Part shown: positions 1 to 10,713 of the stretch, piece by piece
Numbering within the stretch: position 1 is the stretch's first letter
How the letters are laid out: each line of letters starts with the position of its first letter
DNA from: Nitrosomonas sp.
Lineage (GTDB): Bacteria > Pseudomonadota > Gammaproteobacteria > Burkholderiales > Nitrosomonadaceae
Length of the DNA: 64,000 bases
Assembly: GCA_031316255.1 (NCBI GenBank)
Contig: JALDQW010000001.1
Span: 2,389,485-2,453,484, forward strand
Direction: 5' to 3'
The notes under the pieces: model-generated
Database searches by the model: none
Seen by the model: only the letters and a program-made list of their open reading frames with translations
Told to the model about the DNA's origin: nothing
Program-made: the position numbers and the translations under genes

Positions 1-1
1 T

Positions 2-220
2 TATATTGTTAAGCCAGGCGATGCCATAGAAGTTGACCAGAAATCAAAGGAGCAACTTAGAATAAAAGCGTCATTGGAATCAGCAGATAATCGAGGATTT
101 CCATCTTGGATTGAAGTTGATCCAAAAGCAATGAAAGGTACATTTAAAAATAAACCAGATAGATCTGATTTGCCTTCAACGATAAACGAATCATTAGTTG
201 TTGAATTGTATTCTAAATAA
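2..220 (+). CDS. rpsD: 30S ribosomal protein S4, C-terminal part
   Basis: Frame 2 is open from the window edge to TAA and encodes the last 72 residues of ribosomal protein S4, which binds 16S rRNA and nucleates assembly of the small subunit. The visible part is the end of the S4 domain and the C-terminal tail (SADNRGFPSWIEVD, then GTFKNKPDRSDLP and INESLVVELYSK), which matches the family closely. The 5' end lies outside the window. It is followed 32 bases later by rpoA and rplQ, the standard end of the alpha ribosomal operon, where S4 is usually the translational repressor. Identification is firm. Confidence 0.93.
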   Translation, partial: YIVKPGDAIEVDQKSKEQLRIKASLESADNRGFPSWIEVDPKAMKGTFKNKPDRSDLPSTINESLVVELYSK

Positions 221-252
221 AATATCAATGTCACTTTCTTTAAGGTTATTAA

Positions 253-1257
253 ATGCAAACTAATGATATATTAACACCACGTATTATAGATGTTCAAAAT
301 ATATCACCATTACATGCAAAAGTTGTAATGGAACCATTTGAGAGAGGATACGGGTATACTTTAGGTAATGCATTGCGTAGAATACTGTTATCTTCAATGT
401 CCGGATTCGCGCCAACAGAAGTCAAGATTGCTGGTGTCGTGCATGAATATTCAACGCTTGATGGTGTTCAGGAAGATGTCGTGGATGTATTACTGAATAT
501 CAAAGGTATCGTTCTGAAACTGCATCAATCTGAGGAGGTAACTTTAAGACTTACCAAATCAGGAAAAGGTGTGGTTACAGCAAATGATATTGAAACCAGT
601 CACGATGTAGAAATTCTAAACCCAGATCATGTAATCGCACATTTAACAACAGGTGGAAAGTTAGATTTACAACTTAAGGTTTCTAAAGGTCGAGGCTATG
701 TACCTGCTACTACGCGTCAATTTTCTCAAGAAGAAAAAAGTATAGGTACAATTTTTTTAGATGCCTCATTTAGCCCTATTCGTAGAGTAAGTTATACAGT
801 TGAAAGTGCTAGGGTCGAGCAAAGAACGGATCTCGATAAACTAATCATGGACATTGAAACAAATGGTGTTGTCGATCCTGAAGAAGCAATTAGATACGCT
901 GCCAGAGTTTTAGTCCAACAGCTATCAGTATTTGCAGATTTGGAAAGTACGCCTATACCTACAGAACTGCCAAAAATCCCACAAATTGATCCTGTTTTAC
1001 TCAGACCTGTTGACGATCTGGAGTTAACAGTTCGATCAGCCAATTGCTTGAAAGTTGAAAATATTTACTATATTGGCGATCTGATACAACGAACCGAAGC
1101 TGAATTATTACGTACACCAAATCTTGGAAGAAAATCATTGAACGAGATCAAGGAAGTACTTGCTGCTCGTGAATTAACATTAGGCATGAAGCTAGACAAT
1201 TGGCCACCTGCCAATTTGGAAAATCAAACAAAGGATATTAATCATGCGTCATCATAA
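253..1257 (+). CDS. rpoA: DNA-directed RNA polymerase subunit alpha
   Basis: This encodes the 334-residue alpha subunit of RNA polymerase. The N-terminal domain dimerises and scaffolds beta and beta-prime ([20 protein letters not shown] near residue 30). The C-terminal domain contacts UP elements and activators ([19 protein letters not shown], then the helix-hairpin-helix [15 protein letters not shown]). Length is normal. The ATG follows a short AT-rich gap after rpsD. The last codons overlap the start of rplQ by 14 bases, so translation of the two is probably coupled. Codon use is AT-rich, like the rest of the first 9 kb. Confidence 0.97.
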   Translation: MQTNDILTPRIIDVQNISPLHAKVVMEPFERGYGYTLGNALRRILLSSMSGFAPTEVKIAGVVHEYSTLDGVQEDVVDVLLNIKGIVLKLHQSEEVTLRLTKSGKGVVTANDIETSHDVEILNPDHVIAHLTTGGKLDLQLKVSKGRGYVPATTRQFSQEEKSIGTIFLDASFSPIRRVSYTVESARVEQRTDLDKLIMDIETNGVVDPEEAIRYAARVLVQQLSVFADLESTPIPTELPKIPQIDPVLLRPVDDLELTVRSANCLKVENIYYIGDLIQRTEAELLRTPNLGRKSLNEIKEVLAARELTLGMKLDNWPPANLENQTKDINHASS

Positions 1258-1642
1258 CGCTTTTCGGAAATTAAATAAAACATCGAGTCATCGAATCGCT
1301 ATGTTTCGTAATATGACGAATTCGTTATTACGTCATGAAATTATTAAAACTACATTGCCAAAGGCTAAAGAATTACGTGGTTATGCAGAGCCCGTCATTA
1401 CATTGGGTAAGAACGCAAATTTGGCAAACAAACGTAAAGCATTTGATAAATTACGTGATCGTTCAAATGTTATCAAGTTATTTTCTGAAATTGGTCCACG
1501 TTATGCGACACGCCCTGGTGGTTACATAAGAATATTAAAGTATGGATTTCGGAAAGGTGACAATGCACCTATGGCTTTAGTTGAATTGGTAGATCGCCCT
1601 GTCGAAGAAGCTGAAGTAAAAGAAATCAACGAAGAACAATAA
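1244..1642 (+). CDS. rplQ: 50S ribosomal protein L17
   Basis: This is ribosomal protein L17 of the large subunit, 132 residues. The N-terminus [17 protein letters not shown] and the segment [17 protein letters not shown] are diagnostic. The C-terminus carries a short acidic tail ([12 protein letters not shown]), as in many betaproteobacterial L17 proteins. The start codon lies inside the end of rpoA (14-base overlap), the normal last gene of the alpha operon. No hairpin terminator is evident in the 41 bases before birA, so read-through into birA is possible. Confidence 0.97.
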   Translation: MRHHNAFRKLNKTSSHRIAMFRNMTNSLLRHEIIKTTLPKAKELRGYAEPVITLGKNANLANKRKAFDKLRDRSNVIKLFSEIGPRYATRPGGYIRILKYGFRKGDNAPMALVELVDRPVEEAEVKEINEEQ

Positions 1643-1683
1643 TTAAGTTGTAAAGTTAATAAAGTAGCATGTGTACATGATGA

Positions 1684-2682
1684 ATGTATACAGTTAAGTC
1701 AGAATTATTAGTCGTCAGGCTACTCAGGATCTTGTCAGATGGCAGAATCTATTCCTATAAGACGCTTACTACAAAATTAAACTGTACTTTCTTATCTTTA
1801 TTCGAAACAATTTGTGTTGCTAGCCATCTTGGCATTGAAATACAGCGGGTAAATGGCATTAGTCTATATTGGGACAGGTCATTTGTTTGGCTAAATGAAG
1901 ACACAATATATTCGTATTTGAATGATCGTTCAAGTTTGTTTGGTTTAACGAAATTCGATTTGTTAGACTCAACAAATAGTTATCTATATAGAAATAAATC
2001 GTTATATCTTAAATACGACCCAATTCCAGTTATCGTTTCTGAGTTGCAAGTAAAAGGCAGAGGTACCAAGAATCGATGCTGGATTTCAAATTTAGGCGGA
2101 TGCCTGACTTTTTCCGTGCTGTGGCAGTTCAAGCGCAAAATCCAGCATCTTTCTACATTAAGCTTGGTGCTAGGTGTTTGTCTTATAAGAGTATTCAGAA
2201 ATTTTACATGTCGAGATGTTCAATTAAAGTGGCCAAATGATATTCTATATAACAAGAAGAAATTTGCCGGAATTTTAGTTGAATGCGGAGCAACTCAGGA
2301 TAATTCGGTTGCCGCAATTATTGGAATTGGAATAAATTTTCAATTGTCATTGAATCAGGTGACTACGATTGATTATGCTGTTACGGATTTATTCGAAATT
2401 TCTGGCAGGGCGGTTGACCGTAATCATATTCTTGCTTTGCTTCTTATAGAACTTCACAGGGTTTTGAGTACGTTTGAGATAAATGGATTTAGTGTGTTTC
2501 GTGATGAATGGGATTGTTATCACGCCTATCAAGGACACAATATCTTGTTAAGTTTGCCTGATAGGTCAATCGTTGAAGGCATCGTTGATGGTGTGCAAGA
2601 TGACGGTTCGTTGGTGCTTAAGACTTCTTCCGGTAGAAAAAACTTTAGTGTCGGTGAAGTCAGCTTTAAAGTTAAAACTTAA
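1684..2682 (+). CDS. birA: Biotin-protein ligase / biotin operon repressor BirA
   Basis: The 332-residue protein joins biotin to ATP as biotinyl-AMP and transfers it to the biotin carboxyl carrier protein. Residues ~1-60 form a winged-helix domain as in the DNA-binding BirA class (LLVVRLLRILSDGRIYS). The catalytic domain shows the biotinyl-AMP loop near residue 122 (KGRGTKNRCWIS, family consensus GRGRxGRxW), KWPNDILYNKKKFAGIL and a C-terminal SH3-like domain (SLPDRSIVEGIVDGV). The DNA-binding domain suggests that it also controls bioBFHCD 12 kb downstream, although I see no canonical BirA operator there. It is one base from coaX, a common pairing in betaproteobacteria. Confidence 0.93.
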   Translation: MYTVKSELLVVRLLRILSDGRIYSYKTLTTKLNCTFLSLFETICVASHLGIEIQRVNGISLYWDRSFVWLNEDTIYSYLNDRSSLFGLTKFDLLDSTNSYLYRNKSLYLKYDPIPVIVSELQVKGRGTKNRCWISNLGGCLTFSVLWQFKRKIQHLSTLSLVLGVCLIRVFRNFTCRDVQLKWPNDILYNKKKFAGILVECGATQDNSVAAIIGIGINFQLSLNQVTTIDYAVTDLFEISGRAVDRNHILALLLIELHRVLSTFEINGFSVFRDEWDCYHAYQGHNILLSLPDRSIVEGIVDGVQDDGSLVLKTSSGRKNFSVGEVSFKVKT

Positions 2683-2683
2683 G

Positions 2684-3439
2684 ATGCTTTCTGTACTTGC
2701 AGTAGATTCTGGAAATTCTTTCCTTAAATGGAGTTACTTTATAAATAATCAAAGGATTTTTTACAATAAAATTCACAATCAAGATATTGAAAATCTTCCT
2801 GAAGAATGGGATTCTTTAAAACAACCCGATGTAATTATTGTTGCTCATGTGGCAAGTAATACGATTTATAATAAATTATCTAGTTTCTTTGATATTTGGA
2901 ATACGCGACCCATATGGGTTACAGCTACGTCAGGACAATGCGGTGTAACGAACAATTATGAAAATCCAGGTCAACTCGGGAGCGATCGATGGGCTGCTTT
3001 AATCGCTGCATGGAATAAGTATCATGAATCATGCTTGGTCATTAATGTGGGTACAGCTATGACTGTTGATGCGTTGTCAAATCAGGGTGTTTTTCTCGGT
3101 GGTATTATAGTACCTAGCTCATACATACTGCTAAATAGTATCCAATCAAATACCCAAATTGATCTTTGTCATAAAGATAATTATCGATATGAAGTTTTTC
3201 CAATCAATACTGTAAATGCCATTTATAGCGGCGTTATTCACTCATGCGTGGGCTCAATAGAGAGAATAATGCGACTATTTAATTTGCAGCAAGGTTATGC
3301 TGTGAAGAACTGTATTGTGAGTGGCGGCGGCGTTGCTGATTTATTACCTTATATTGATTTTAATCATACGGTCATTGACAATGTTGTATTGGATGGATTG
3401 CTAATTTTGGCTAAAGATATACAATCTAATAATATGTAG
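2684..3439 (+). CDS. coaX: Type III pantothenate kinase
   Basis: This 251-residue enzyme phosphorylates pantothenate, the first step of coenzyme A synthesis. It belongs to the ASKHA-fold type III class: the phosphate-binding motif VDSGNSFLKW is at the N-terminus, followed by GQLGSDRWAALIAAW near residue 100, VINVGTAMTVDAL with GGIIVPS, and SGGGVADLL near the C-terminus. I chose the ATG at 2684 because the family begins just before DxGN. A longer reading from 2573 would run through the end of birA with an unrelated extension. The start lies one base after the birA stop, so the two are probably co-translated. Confidence 0.92.
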   Translation: MLSVLAVDSGNSFLKWSYFINNQRIFYNKIHNQDIENLPEEWDSLKQPDVIIVAHVASNTIYNKLSSFFDIWNTRPIWVTATSGQCGVTNNYENPGQLGSDRWAALIAAWNKYHESCLVINVGTAMTVDALSNQGVFLGGIIVPSSYILLNSIQSNTQIDLCHKDNYRYEVFPINTVNAIYSGVIHSCVGSIERIMRLFNLQQGYAVKNCIVSGGGVADLLPYIDFNHTVIDNVVLDGLLILAKDIQSNNM

Positions 3440-3446
3440 GGCGGTT

Positions 3447-4106
3447 ATGTCTTTATTTCTTGATGCAACTTTTTATATTTCCGTCAATAGATTAAAAGAT
3501 CTACCAACCTCTGATTATGCTGAAATTGCATTTGCCGGTCGTTCCAATGCGGGCAAATCAAGTGTGATTAACACATTAACTGGGCGTAATAAACTCGCTT
3601 TTGTCAGTAAGACACCGGGGCGTACTCAATGCATCAATTATTTTCAACTGAGGTCTGGGCTTTTTCTCGTTGATTTGCCTGGATATGGTTATGCGAAGGT
3701 GCCGATAGAGATTCGGAATCACTGGGAAAAATTTCTCAGCGGATATTTGCAAACGCGTGAAATGTTGCTTGGTCTTATTTTAATAATGGATGTCCGTCAT
3801 CCTTTAAGAGATCTTGACATCCAAATGCTGGACTGGTTTTCTACAACTCAGAAATCGATACATATTTTGTTGACTAAGGCTGATAAGTTGAGTCGCCAGC
3901 AAGCAGACCAAACACTTAATAAGGTAAGAAACAGCTTAGCATTAAATTATCCTACAGTGAGTGTGCAGTTATTTTCTAGCACAAAAGCAACGGGTATCGA
4001 AGAAGCTTGCAACACGATTGGTAGCTGGGTTGATAACAATGCAGGTTTATTAGGTCAGTATCATGATTGCAATCACAATAAAAGACCCCCGGTTAAAGGG
4101 GAGTAA
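3447..4106 (+). CDS. engB: Ribosome biogenesis GTP-binding protein EngB (YihA/YsxC)
   Basis: This is a 219-residue TRAFAC GTPase needed for maturation of the 50S subunit. Motifs in order are P-loop GRSNAGKSSVINTL near residue 30, G2 TPGRTQCINYF, G3 DLPGYGYA, and G4 TKADK near residue 145. SSTKATG serves as G5. Length is normal for the family. It follows coaX by 7 bases with GGGCGG before the ATG. The stop codon lies in the loop of a strong hairpin (4086-4116), so this transcript probably ends just past the gene. Confidence 0.95.
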   Translation: MSLFLDATFYISVNRLKDLPTSDYAEIAFAGRSNAGKSSVINTLTGRNKLAFVSKTPGRTQCINYFQLRSGLFLVDLPGYGYAKVPIEIRNHWEKFLSGYLQTREMLLGLILIMDVRHPLRDLDIQMLDWFSTTQKSIHILLTKADKLSRQQADQTLNKVRNSLALNYPTVSVQLFSSTKATGIEEACNTIGSWVDNNAGLLGQYHDCNHNKRPPVKGE

Positions 4107-4116
4107 AAACCGGGGG
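4086..4116 (+). terminator. GC-rich hairpin spanning the engB stop codon
   Basis: A 9-bp perfect stem CCCCCGGTT / AACCGGGGG encloses the last codons and stop of engB. No T-run follows. Two weaker stems come next (CCTTA/TAAGG at 4123-4140 and CCCTG/CAGGG at 4141-4154). Together they look like a structured 3' end that stops transcription or protects the mRNA, rather than a textbook intrinsic terminator. Confidence 0.45.
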
Positions 4117-4259
4117 GAATCGCCTTAATATCACATAAGGCCCTGCCTTCAGGGAGGAAAGACAGGGGACAAATTTATTACGTCCATTTAGAAGACAATA
4201 GAACTATAAGACAAGTTCCCCGAAAAGTTATTTTTTAATATTCGTTTGAAAATAAATAA

Positions 4260-5276
<1,017 letters not shown>

Positions 5277-5346
5277 ACACTGCCAGACTATATTCTGAGC
5301 TAACACATATACCTCTTTTCTAAATGGATTGCTTTTGGATAATTGT

Positions 5347-7665
5347 TCAGAATAATTGATCTTTCAAGCTTGGTGTTGTTCGTCCTGATTCATTCGAATT
5401 ATCAAGGGATAACGGCGGCAGCTGCTCACGAAAAAAGTATTCAGTTATACCATTTGATAGTACTCTTAAACCAGTGTCTGGATTAATTTTTTCTGCAACA
5501 ATTCCTTCAGGTGGAACATACTTGGCCATCGGTTCATCTTTGAGGGCGGTGCCCATGTATTGCATCCAAATCGGTAACGCAACACGCCCTCCCGTTTCGT
5601 TTTTTCCCAGCGATTGAGGTTCATCATATCCAATCCAAGCAATAGCCACCAGGTCTTTCTGAAAACCGCAGAACCAGGCGTCTATAAAATTACTGGTGGT
5701 TCCAGTTTTTCCGGCTAGGTCCGAACGCCCAAGCTGTTTTGCTCTTACGGCGGTGCCGTGATTAATAACGTCTTGCATCATGTTTGTCATGATAAAAGCA
5801 TTTCTGGGGTCAATTACTCGTTGTGCTCCGCTTGACGCTGTTTCGGCTTGTGTTTGCTCAAGAATATTACCGTTTTCATCTTCTATGCGTTTAATGAAAT
5901 AAGGTTTAATCCGGAAACCGCCATTTGCAAAAACAGCATATCCAGCCGCCATTTGTAGTGGCGTTACAGAGCCTGAACCCAGTACCATAGGTAAATATGG
6001 CGGATGTTTATCTGCTTCAAAGCCAAATCGTGTGATGTAGTCCTGCGCATATTGTAGATCAATTGCTTGTAAGATCCTGATAGAAGCCAAGTTCTTGGAT
6101 TTGGCTAATGCCTCTCGCATACGCATTGGTCCGCCATATTTTCCGTCAAAATTCCTTGGCTCCCATAATTTACTACCGGTTTGAGTCGCACTGAAAGATA
6201 ATGGAGCATCATTGATGATTGTCGCGGCGGTGAAGCCTTTCTCTAGCGATGCAGAATAAATAAATGGTTTGAAGCTTGATCCCGGTTGTCGCCATGCTTG
6301 TGTTACATGGTTAAATTGGTTCAGATGAAAATCAAATCCGCCGATTAGTGCACGAATAGCGCCATTATGCGGATTGATGGAAACCAAAGCGGCTTCGACT
6401 TTGGGTAGCTGTACGACATGCCAGATTTTTTCTGAATCTTGTTGAATACGTACAATTGCACCAGGACTGATATATCTTTTATCAGTATTTCTTTTTTCAG
6501 TCAGGAATTTTTCAACAAATTTGAGTCCTTGAGACTTGATCTGCAGAATCTCTCCGCCACTTTTGTAGACTTGGATTTCATTATTTTTTACAGTTAATAC
6601 AACTACCGGAATAATATTATCACTTTCGTTAAAGTCATCAAGCGCTTCTTCTAAGGCTTTTTCTTGGTCTGTTCCATACTTCAATAAATCAATATAAGCT
6701 TCTGGACCACGATATCCTCTACGTTTGTCATATTCAAGAACATTTGCGCGTACTGATTGGTATGCAGCTTGCTGGTCAGATAACCGGATCGTTGTGTAGA
6801 CTTTTATGCCTCTACTATAGGCTTCTTCGTTCAAGTGATCATAAACAACTTGTCTCGCCATTTCAGCAACATAATCAGCTGGCATTGCAAACTCTCTAGA
6901 TTGTTTCACAATCGGAACGGGCTGTTTTTCTAATTGTTTGAATTCTTGCTCAGAAATGTGATTAAGTCTTTGTAAACGACCAAGAACATAACGTTGCCTC
7001 GTTTTTGCACGTTTAGGATTAACTACCGGATTGAAGCTCGAAGGTGCTTTAGGGAGCCCAGCCAGCATCGCGGCTTCGGCCATATTAATTTCCTGTAAAG
7101 ATTTCCCAAAATAAGTCTTGGCTGCAGCTGCAAAACCGTAGCTGCGTTGTCCGAGATAAATTTGATTGATATATAGTTCTAAAATCTTATCTTTGCTTAA
7201 GTTATGTTCAATTTTAAATGCAAGTAACGCTTCACTGAACTTACGAGTGAGTGTTTTTTCCCTAGTTAAAAAAAAGTTTCTTGCAACCTGCATTGTGATC
7301 GTGCTTGCACCTTGACGTACAGTTCCAGCTGTGAAATTAGAATAAGCGGCACGTAAGACTCCTAAGTAATCAACCCCACTATGTTCGTAAAAACGGTCGT
7401 CTTCAGCAGCAAGTATGGCTTGTATTAGATGCACAGGAACTTCATCAATACTTACAAGATTGCGGCGCTCAGCACCAAATTCACCAATTAATAATCCCTC
7501 TTCACTATATATACGTAAGGGAATTTTAGGCCGGTAATCCGTAAGTGAATTAAGGGAAGGCAGCGAAGAGAATGTAACAAGGGCCACAAAAAGAAGCAGC
7601 AATACACCGATTACACCTAGTGCAGAAAATGAAATAAAAAAATAATAAAGCCAACGGGTGAACAT
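5347..7665 (-). CDS. mrcA: Penicillin-binding protein 1A (bifunctional transglycosylase/transpeptidase)
   Basis: This 772-residue class A PBP polymerises and cross-links peptidoglycan at the inner membrane. It has a short cytoplasmic start, one membrane helix (residues ~8-30) and a GT51 domain with the catalytic motif EDDRFYEHSGVD plus RQGASTITMQVARN. An OB-like insertion precedes the transpeptidase domain, which has SxxK (PGSSFKPF), SKN (AKSKNLAS) and KTGTT. All catalytic motifs are intact. It is divergent from pilM across a 193-base gap, the usual ponA-pilMNOPQ arrangement of beta- and gammaproteobacteria. Confidence 0.95.
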   Translation of the reverse strand: MFTRWLYYFFISFSALGVIGVLLLLFVALVTFSSLPSLNSLTDYRPKIPLRIYSEEGLLIGEFGAERRNLVSIDEVPVHLIQAILAAEDDRFYEHSGVDYLGVLRAAYSNFTAGTVRQGASTITMQVARNFFLTREKTLTRKFSEALLAFKIEHNLSKDKILELYINQIYLGQRSYGFAAAAKTYFGKSLQEINMAEAAMLAGLPKAPSSFNPVVNPKRAKTRQRYVLGRLQRLNHISEQEFKQLEKQPVPIVKQSREFAMPADYVAEMARQVVYDHLNEEAYSRGIKVYTTIRLSDQQAAYQSVRANVLEYDKRRGYRGPEAYIDLLKYGTDQEKALEEALDDFNESDNIIPVVVLTVKNNEIQVYKSGGEILQIKSQGLKFVEKFLTEKRNTDKRYISPGAIVRIQQDSEKIWHVVQLPKVEAALVSINPHNGAIRALIGGFDFHLNQFNHVTQAWRQPGSSFKPFIYSASLEKGFTAATIINDAPLSFSATQTGSKLWEPRNFDGKYGGPMRMREALAKSKNLASIRILQAIDLQYAQDYITRFGFEADKHPPYLPMVLGSGSVTPLQMAAGYAVFANGGFRIKPYFIKRIEDENGNILEQTQAETASSGAQRVIDPRNAFIMTNMMQDVINHGTAVRAKQLGRSDLAGKTGTTSNFIDAWFCGFQKDLVAIAWIGYDEPQSLGKNETGGRVALPIWMQYMGTALKDEPMAKYVPPEGIVAEKINPDTGLRVLSNGITEYFFREQLPPLSLDNSNESGRTTPSLKDQLF

Positions 7666-7858
7666 GACGATAGATTCGAAATTATTAGCAAAATTTCTTA
7701 AAACAGTTTAAGGGGTTTATAGCCCTTTTTTCCATAAATCATTTTTTTTTGAGTCTGTCAGAATTGTAACCAATCTTGCTAGCTTCTATGTGCAAAGCTT
7801 TTTAAGCTAAAGATTTATTGCCCAATTTTTTTATGGCAGATTTGAAATTAATTAACCC

Positions 7859-8986
7859 GTGAGTATCGCCTCAAATAAGACAATGTTCAAGGAAAAATTT
7901 GATATTAGCTTCGACTTTCTGAAAATGAAGTCATCGTCTCTAATAGGTGTTGATATCAGTTCATCATCCGTAAAAATGGTTGAGTTATCGAAAGCAGGCA
8001 AAGTAAATGGCAACTACCGATTAGAACGGTATGCAATAGAACCACTCCAGGCAGATGCAGTACAAGATGGTGTTATTGTTAACATGGATTCGGTGAGTGA
8101 GAGTATACAGCGCGGGTGGAAACGACTGGGTTCCAATTGCAAGAAAATCGCAATGGCTTTGCCAGCATCTGATGTTGTGACCAAAAAAATAATTGTTCCA
8201 GCAGGGCAGCATGATGATGACTTAGGATTCCAGGTAGAGAATGAAGCAAGCAAATATATTCCATTTGCACTTGATGAAGTAAATATTGATTTTCAAGTTT
8301 TAAAGCCTTTACCTAACAATCCGGATGAAGTGGAAGTACTTATCGCAGCATCTCGTAAGGACAAAGTTGAAGATCGTGTTGCAGCGTCATTGTCAGCTGG
8401 CCTAAAAACGGTTGTGATGGACGTGGAGCCCTATGCCTCACAAACTGTCTTTGAACTGATGAAAGATCAGTTACCTGATAGCGGAAAAGATCAAGTAATC
8501 GCAATAGTTGATATTGGTGCGACTGTTATGAAAACCAATGTGTTGCATAACGGTGAATCTGTATATATGCGTGACCAGCCGTTCGGTGGTAATCAACTTA
8601 CTCAAGAAATTCATAATCAATTTAATTTGTCATTGGAAGAATCGGAAAAAGCCAAGTGTAATGGTAATTTGCCTGAAAACTATAAAGCAGATGTGCTACA
8701 GCCTTTCTGTGAGACATTAGCTATCGAAGTGATGAGAGCGATTCAGTTTTTTTATACTTCGACTCAATATACTGAAATTAATTATATTCTGATTGCTGGA
8801 GGATGTGCTTCAATACCTGGTCTTGATGAGATCATTGCTTCACGCACACAGGTGTGCACACTTGTTGTAAATCCATTCTCAAGCATGGAATTGTCCAGCC
8901 GTATCATTCCAAGGCAAATCAATATTGATGCGCCATCTCTTTTAATTGCTTGTGGTTTAGCTATACGTAGCTTTGATCCGTCATGA
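7859..8986 (+). CDS. pilM: Type IV pilus inner-membrane assembly protein PilM
   Basis: PilM is an actin-like cytoplasmic ATPase-fold protein that binds the PilN tail and anchors the type IV pilus alignment complex. SSLIGVDISSSSVKMVELSK near residue 28 is its phosphate-1 motif, and IAIVDIGATVMKTNV is the phosphate-2 segment. The reading starts at GTG 7859; an ATG at 7883 (MFKEKFDIS) is an equally plausible start, since neither has a clear ribosome site. Its TGA overlaps the pilN ATG (ATGA). It is first of a tight five-gene operon, divergent from mrcA. Confidence 0.95.
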   Translation: MSIASNKTMFKEKFDISFDFLKMKSSSLIGVDISSSSVKMVELSKAGKVNGNYRLERYAIEPLQADAVQDGVIVNMDSVSESIQRGWKRLGSNCKKIAMALPASDVVTKKIIVPAGQHDDDLGFQVENEASKYIPFALDEVNIDFQVLKPLPNNPDEVEVLIAASRKDKVEDRVAASLSAGLKTVVMDVEPYASQTVFELMKDQLPDSGKDQVIAIVDIGATVMKTNVLHNGESVYMRDQPFGGNQLTQEIHNQFNLSLEESEKAKCNGNLPENYKADVLQPFCETLAIEVMRAIQFFYTSTQYTEINYILIAGGCASIPGLDEIIASRTQVCTLVVNPFSSMELSSRIIPRQINIDAPSLLIACGLAIRSFDPS

Positions 8987-9570
8987 TTCGAATTAATCTT
9001 CTTCCTCATCGAGAGTTAAAACGTAAAGCGCGGCAGCAGCAGTTTGCAGTCTTTGCCGGAATTATCTGTGCGCTTGGTTTAGTAACAATTTGGAGTGTGC
9101 ACATTGCAATCGATGAAAAAATTGCGTACCAGAGTGAGCGTAACCAATATTTAACTAATCATATTGCTATTCTAGATAGACAGATTGTAGAAATAAGAGA
9201 CATCAAAGGACGAATAGAAGAACTTCTTGGGCGTAAAACTGTTGTAGAAACATTACAGGGGAATCGATCAGAGGTTGTTCATTTGTTGGATCAGCTGGTT
9301 AGATTGTTACCAGATGGTGTTTATCTGAAAAGTATCAAACAAGAAGGGCGCCGGATTAATTTAACCGGTTATGCGCAATCAAATGCCTGGGTTTCGACAT
9401 TAATGCGAAATCTGGAATCGTCTTCGTGGTTTGAATCGCCCTCATTAATCGAAATTAAAGCTGTGTCGGTAAACAATTCTCGACAGAATGAGTTTAATTT
9501 GAATATCCAATTAAAATCGGCAGTTACTAACGATGACGAGATTGCTGCTGCGGAAACTAATGTTTTGTGA
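8983..9570 (+). CDS. pilN: Type IV pilus assembly protein PilN
   Basis: This 195-residue bitopic inner-membrane protein begins with the conserved PilM-binding tail IRINLLPHRE. A membrane helix (residues ~22-42) and a periplasmic coiled-coil and ferredoxin-like domain follow. It pairs with PilO to link the cytoplasmic motor platform to the PilP-PilQ secretin. It overlaps pilM by 4 bases and is followed 12 bases later by pilO, consistent with stoichiometric co-translation. Confidence 0.94.
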   Translation: MIRINLLPHRELKRKARQQQFAVFAGIICALGLVTIWSVHIAIDEKIAYQSERNQYLTNHIAILDRQIVEIRDIKGRIEELLGRKTVVETLQGNRSEVVHLLDQLVRLLPDGVYLKSIKQEGRRINLTGYAQSNAWVSTLMRNLESSSWFESPSLIEIKAVSVNNSRQNEFNLNIQLKSAVTNDDEIAAAETNVL

Positions 9571-9582
9571 GATTTGTTAGTT

Positions 9583-10197
9583 ATGAATATGCTTGAAGAG
9601 TTACGCCATATTGATCCAAATGATCCTGGTAAATGGCCGGATTCAATTCGGATGACTGCATTATTGTTCTTGCTAATTGTAATAATCGGGGCCGGTTATT
9701 ATTTCGTTTGGCAGGATCAATTAAACAATCTTGAAAATATTCGTACAGAAGAACAAACATTGAAGGATACATATCTCCTGAAAAAACGTAGTGCAGTTAA
9801 CTTGCCTATTTTAAAACAGCAGTTAAATGATATTGCGCAGTCCTTAAGTGCACTTTTGAAACAGCTTCCTAATAAATCAGAAATGGAAGCATTGTTGGTC
9901 GACATTAATCAAGCAGGTTTAGGAAGAGGACTACAGTTCGAATTATTTAAACCTGCCGAGAATGAAATAATCCATGAATTCTATGCAGAATTGCCGGTAT
10001 CCGTAAGGGTAACCGGTGGATATCACGATATCAGTTCATTTGCTAGCGATATTGCGCAATTACCCCGGATAGTAACGCTTAATGATATCAATATTGTGCC
10101 CGGTAGTGAGAATTTGTTAATACTGGACACTGTTGCAAAAACATTCCGTTACCTAGATGAAGATGAAGTAATGGTTCAGGGAGTGCAAGGGCAATGA
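9583..10197 (+). CDS. pilO: Type IV pilus assembly protein PilO
   Basis: PilO is the heterodimer partner of PilN. It has a short cytoplasmic tail (MNMLEELRHIDPNDPGKWP), a membrane helix (ALLFLLIVIIGAGYYFVW) and a periplasmic coiled coil followed by a ferredoxin-like domain. I chose ATG 9583 over the in-frame TTG at 9574, which would add only three residues. The last bases overlap the pilP start (ATGA-type junction). Length (204 residues) is typical. Confidence 0.93.
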   Translation: MNMLEELRHIDPNDPGKWPDSIRMTALLFLLIVIIGAGYYFVWQDQLNNLENIRTEEQTLKDTYLLKKRSAVNLPILKQQLNDIAQSLSALLKQLPNKSEMEALLVDINQAGLGRGLQFELFKPAENEIIHEFYAELPVSVRVTGGYHDISSFASDIAQLPRIVTLNDINIVPGSENLLILDTVAKTFRYLDEDEVMVQGVQGQ

Positions 10198-10703
10198 AAA
10201 TAAAATACCTGTTGATAATGGTTGTGTGCATTTTGTTATTGGCTTGCGAGAATAGCGGTCATAGTGACTTAGATGAATTTATTAATAATGCTGGCAACGG
10301 TCTTCGTGGTCAGGTTGATCCATTGCCAGAAGTTAAATTATTTGAGTTCTTTACTTACGAGGCTTTTGATATACCAAGCCCTTTTGTTCCAAGAAAGAAT
10401 GAACAGGTGCAACACTCGAATGATGGAATCAAGCCCGATTTGGCAAGACGGAAAGAGTTCTTGGAAAGTTTTCCATTGGAGAGTTTGGAAATGGTGGGTT
10501 CGTTGGAGCAAGATGAAATTGTTTATGGTGTTGTTAAAACACCAGAAGGAAGCTTGCTTCGAGTCAGTGTTGGAAATTACCTGGGCCAGGATTATGGAAG
10601 GATAAATCAAATTTCTGAATCACAAATTAAATTAAGAGAACTAGTTCAAGATGGTATCAATGAATGGACTGAGCGTATTAGCACACTTATGCTTAATAAT
10701 TAG
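10194..10703 (+). CDS. pilP: Type IV pilus lipoprotein PilP
   Basis: This 169-residue lipoprotein has a classical lipobox (LLLAC at residue 18) after a hydrophobic signal. The C-terminal beta domain (LEMVGSLEQDEIVYGVVKTPEGSLLRVSVGNYLG) is the HR domain that docks on PilQ N0/N1. It bridges PilNO in the inner membrane to the outer-membrane secretin. It overlaps pilO by 4 bases, and pilQ starts 10 bases after its stop. Confidence 0.94.
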   Translation: MKIKYLLIMVVCILLLACENSGHSDLDEFINNAGNGLRGQVDPLPEVKLFEFFTYEAFDIPSPFVPRKNEQVQHSNDGIKPDLARRKEFLESFPLESLEMVGSLEQDEIVYGVVKTPEGSLLRVSVGNYLGQDYGRINQISESQIKLRELVQDGINEWTERISTLMLNN

Positions 10704-10713
10704 GAGTTTAACA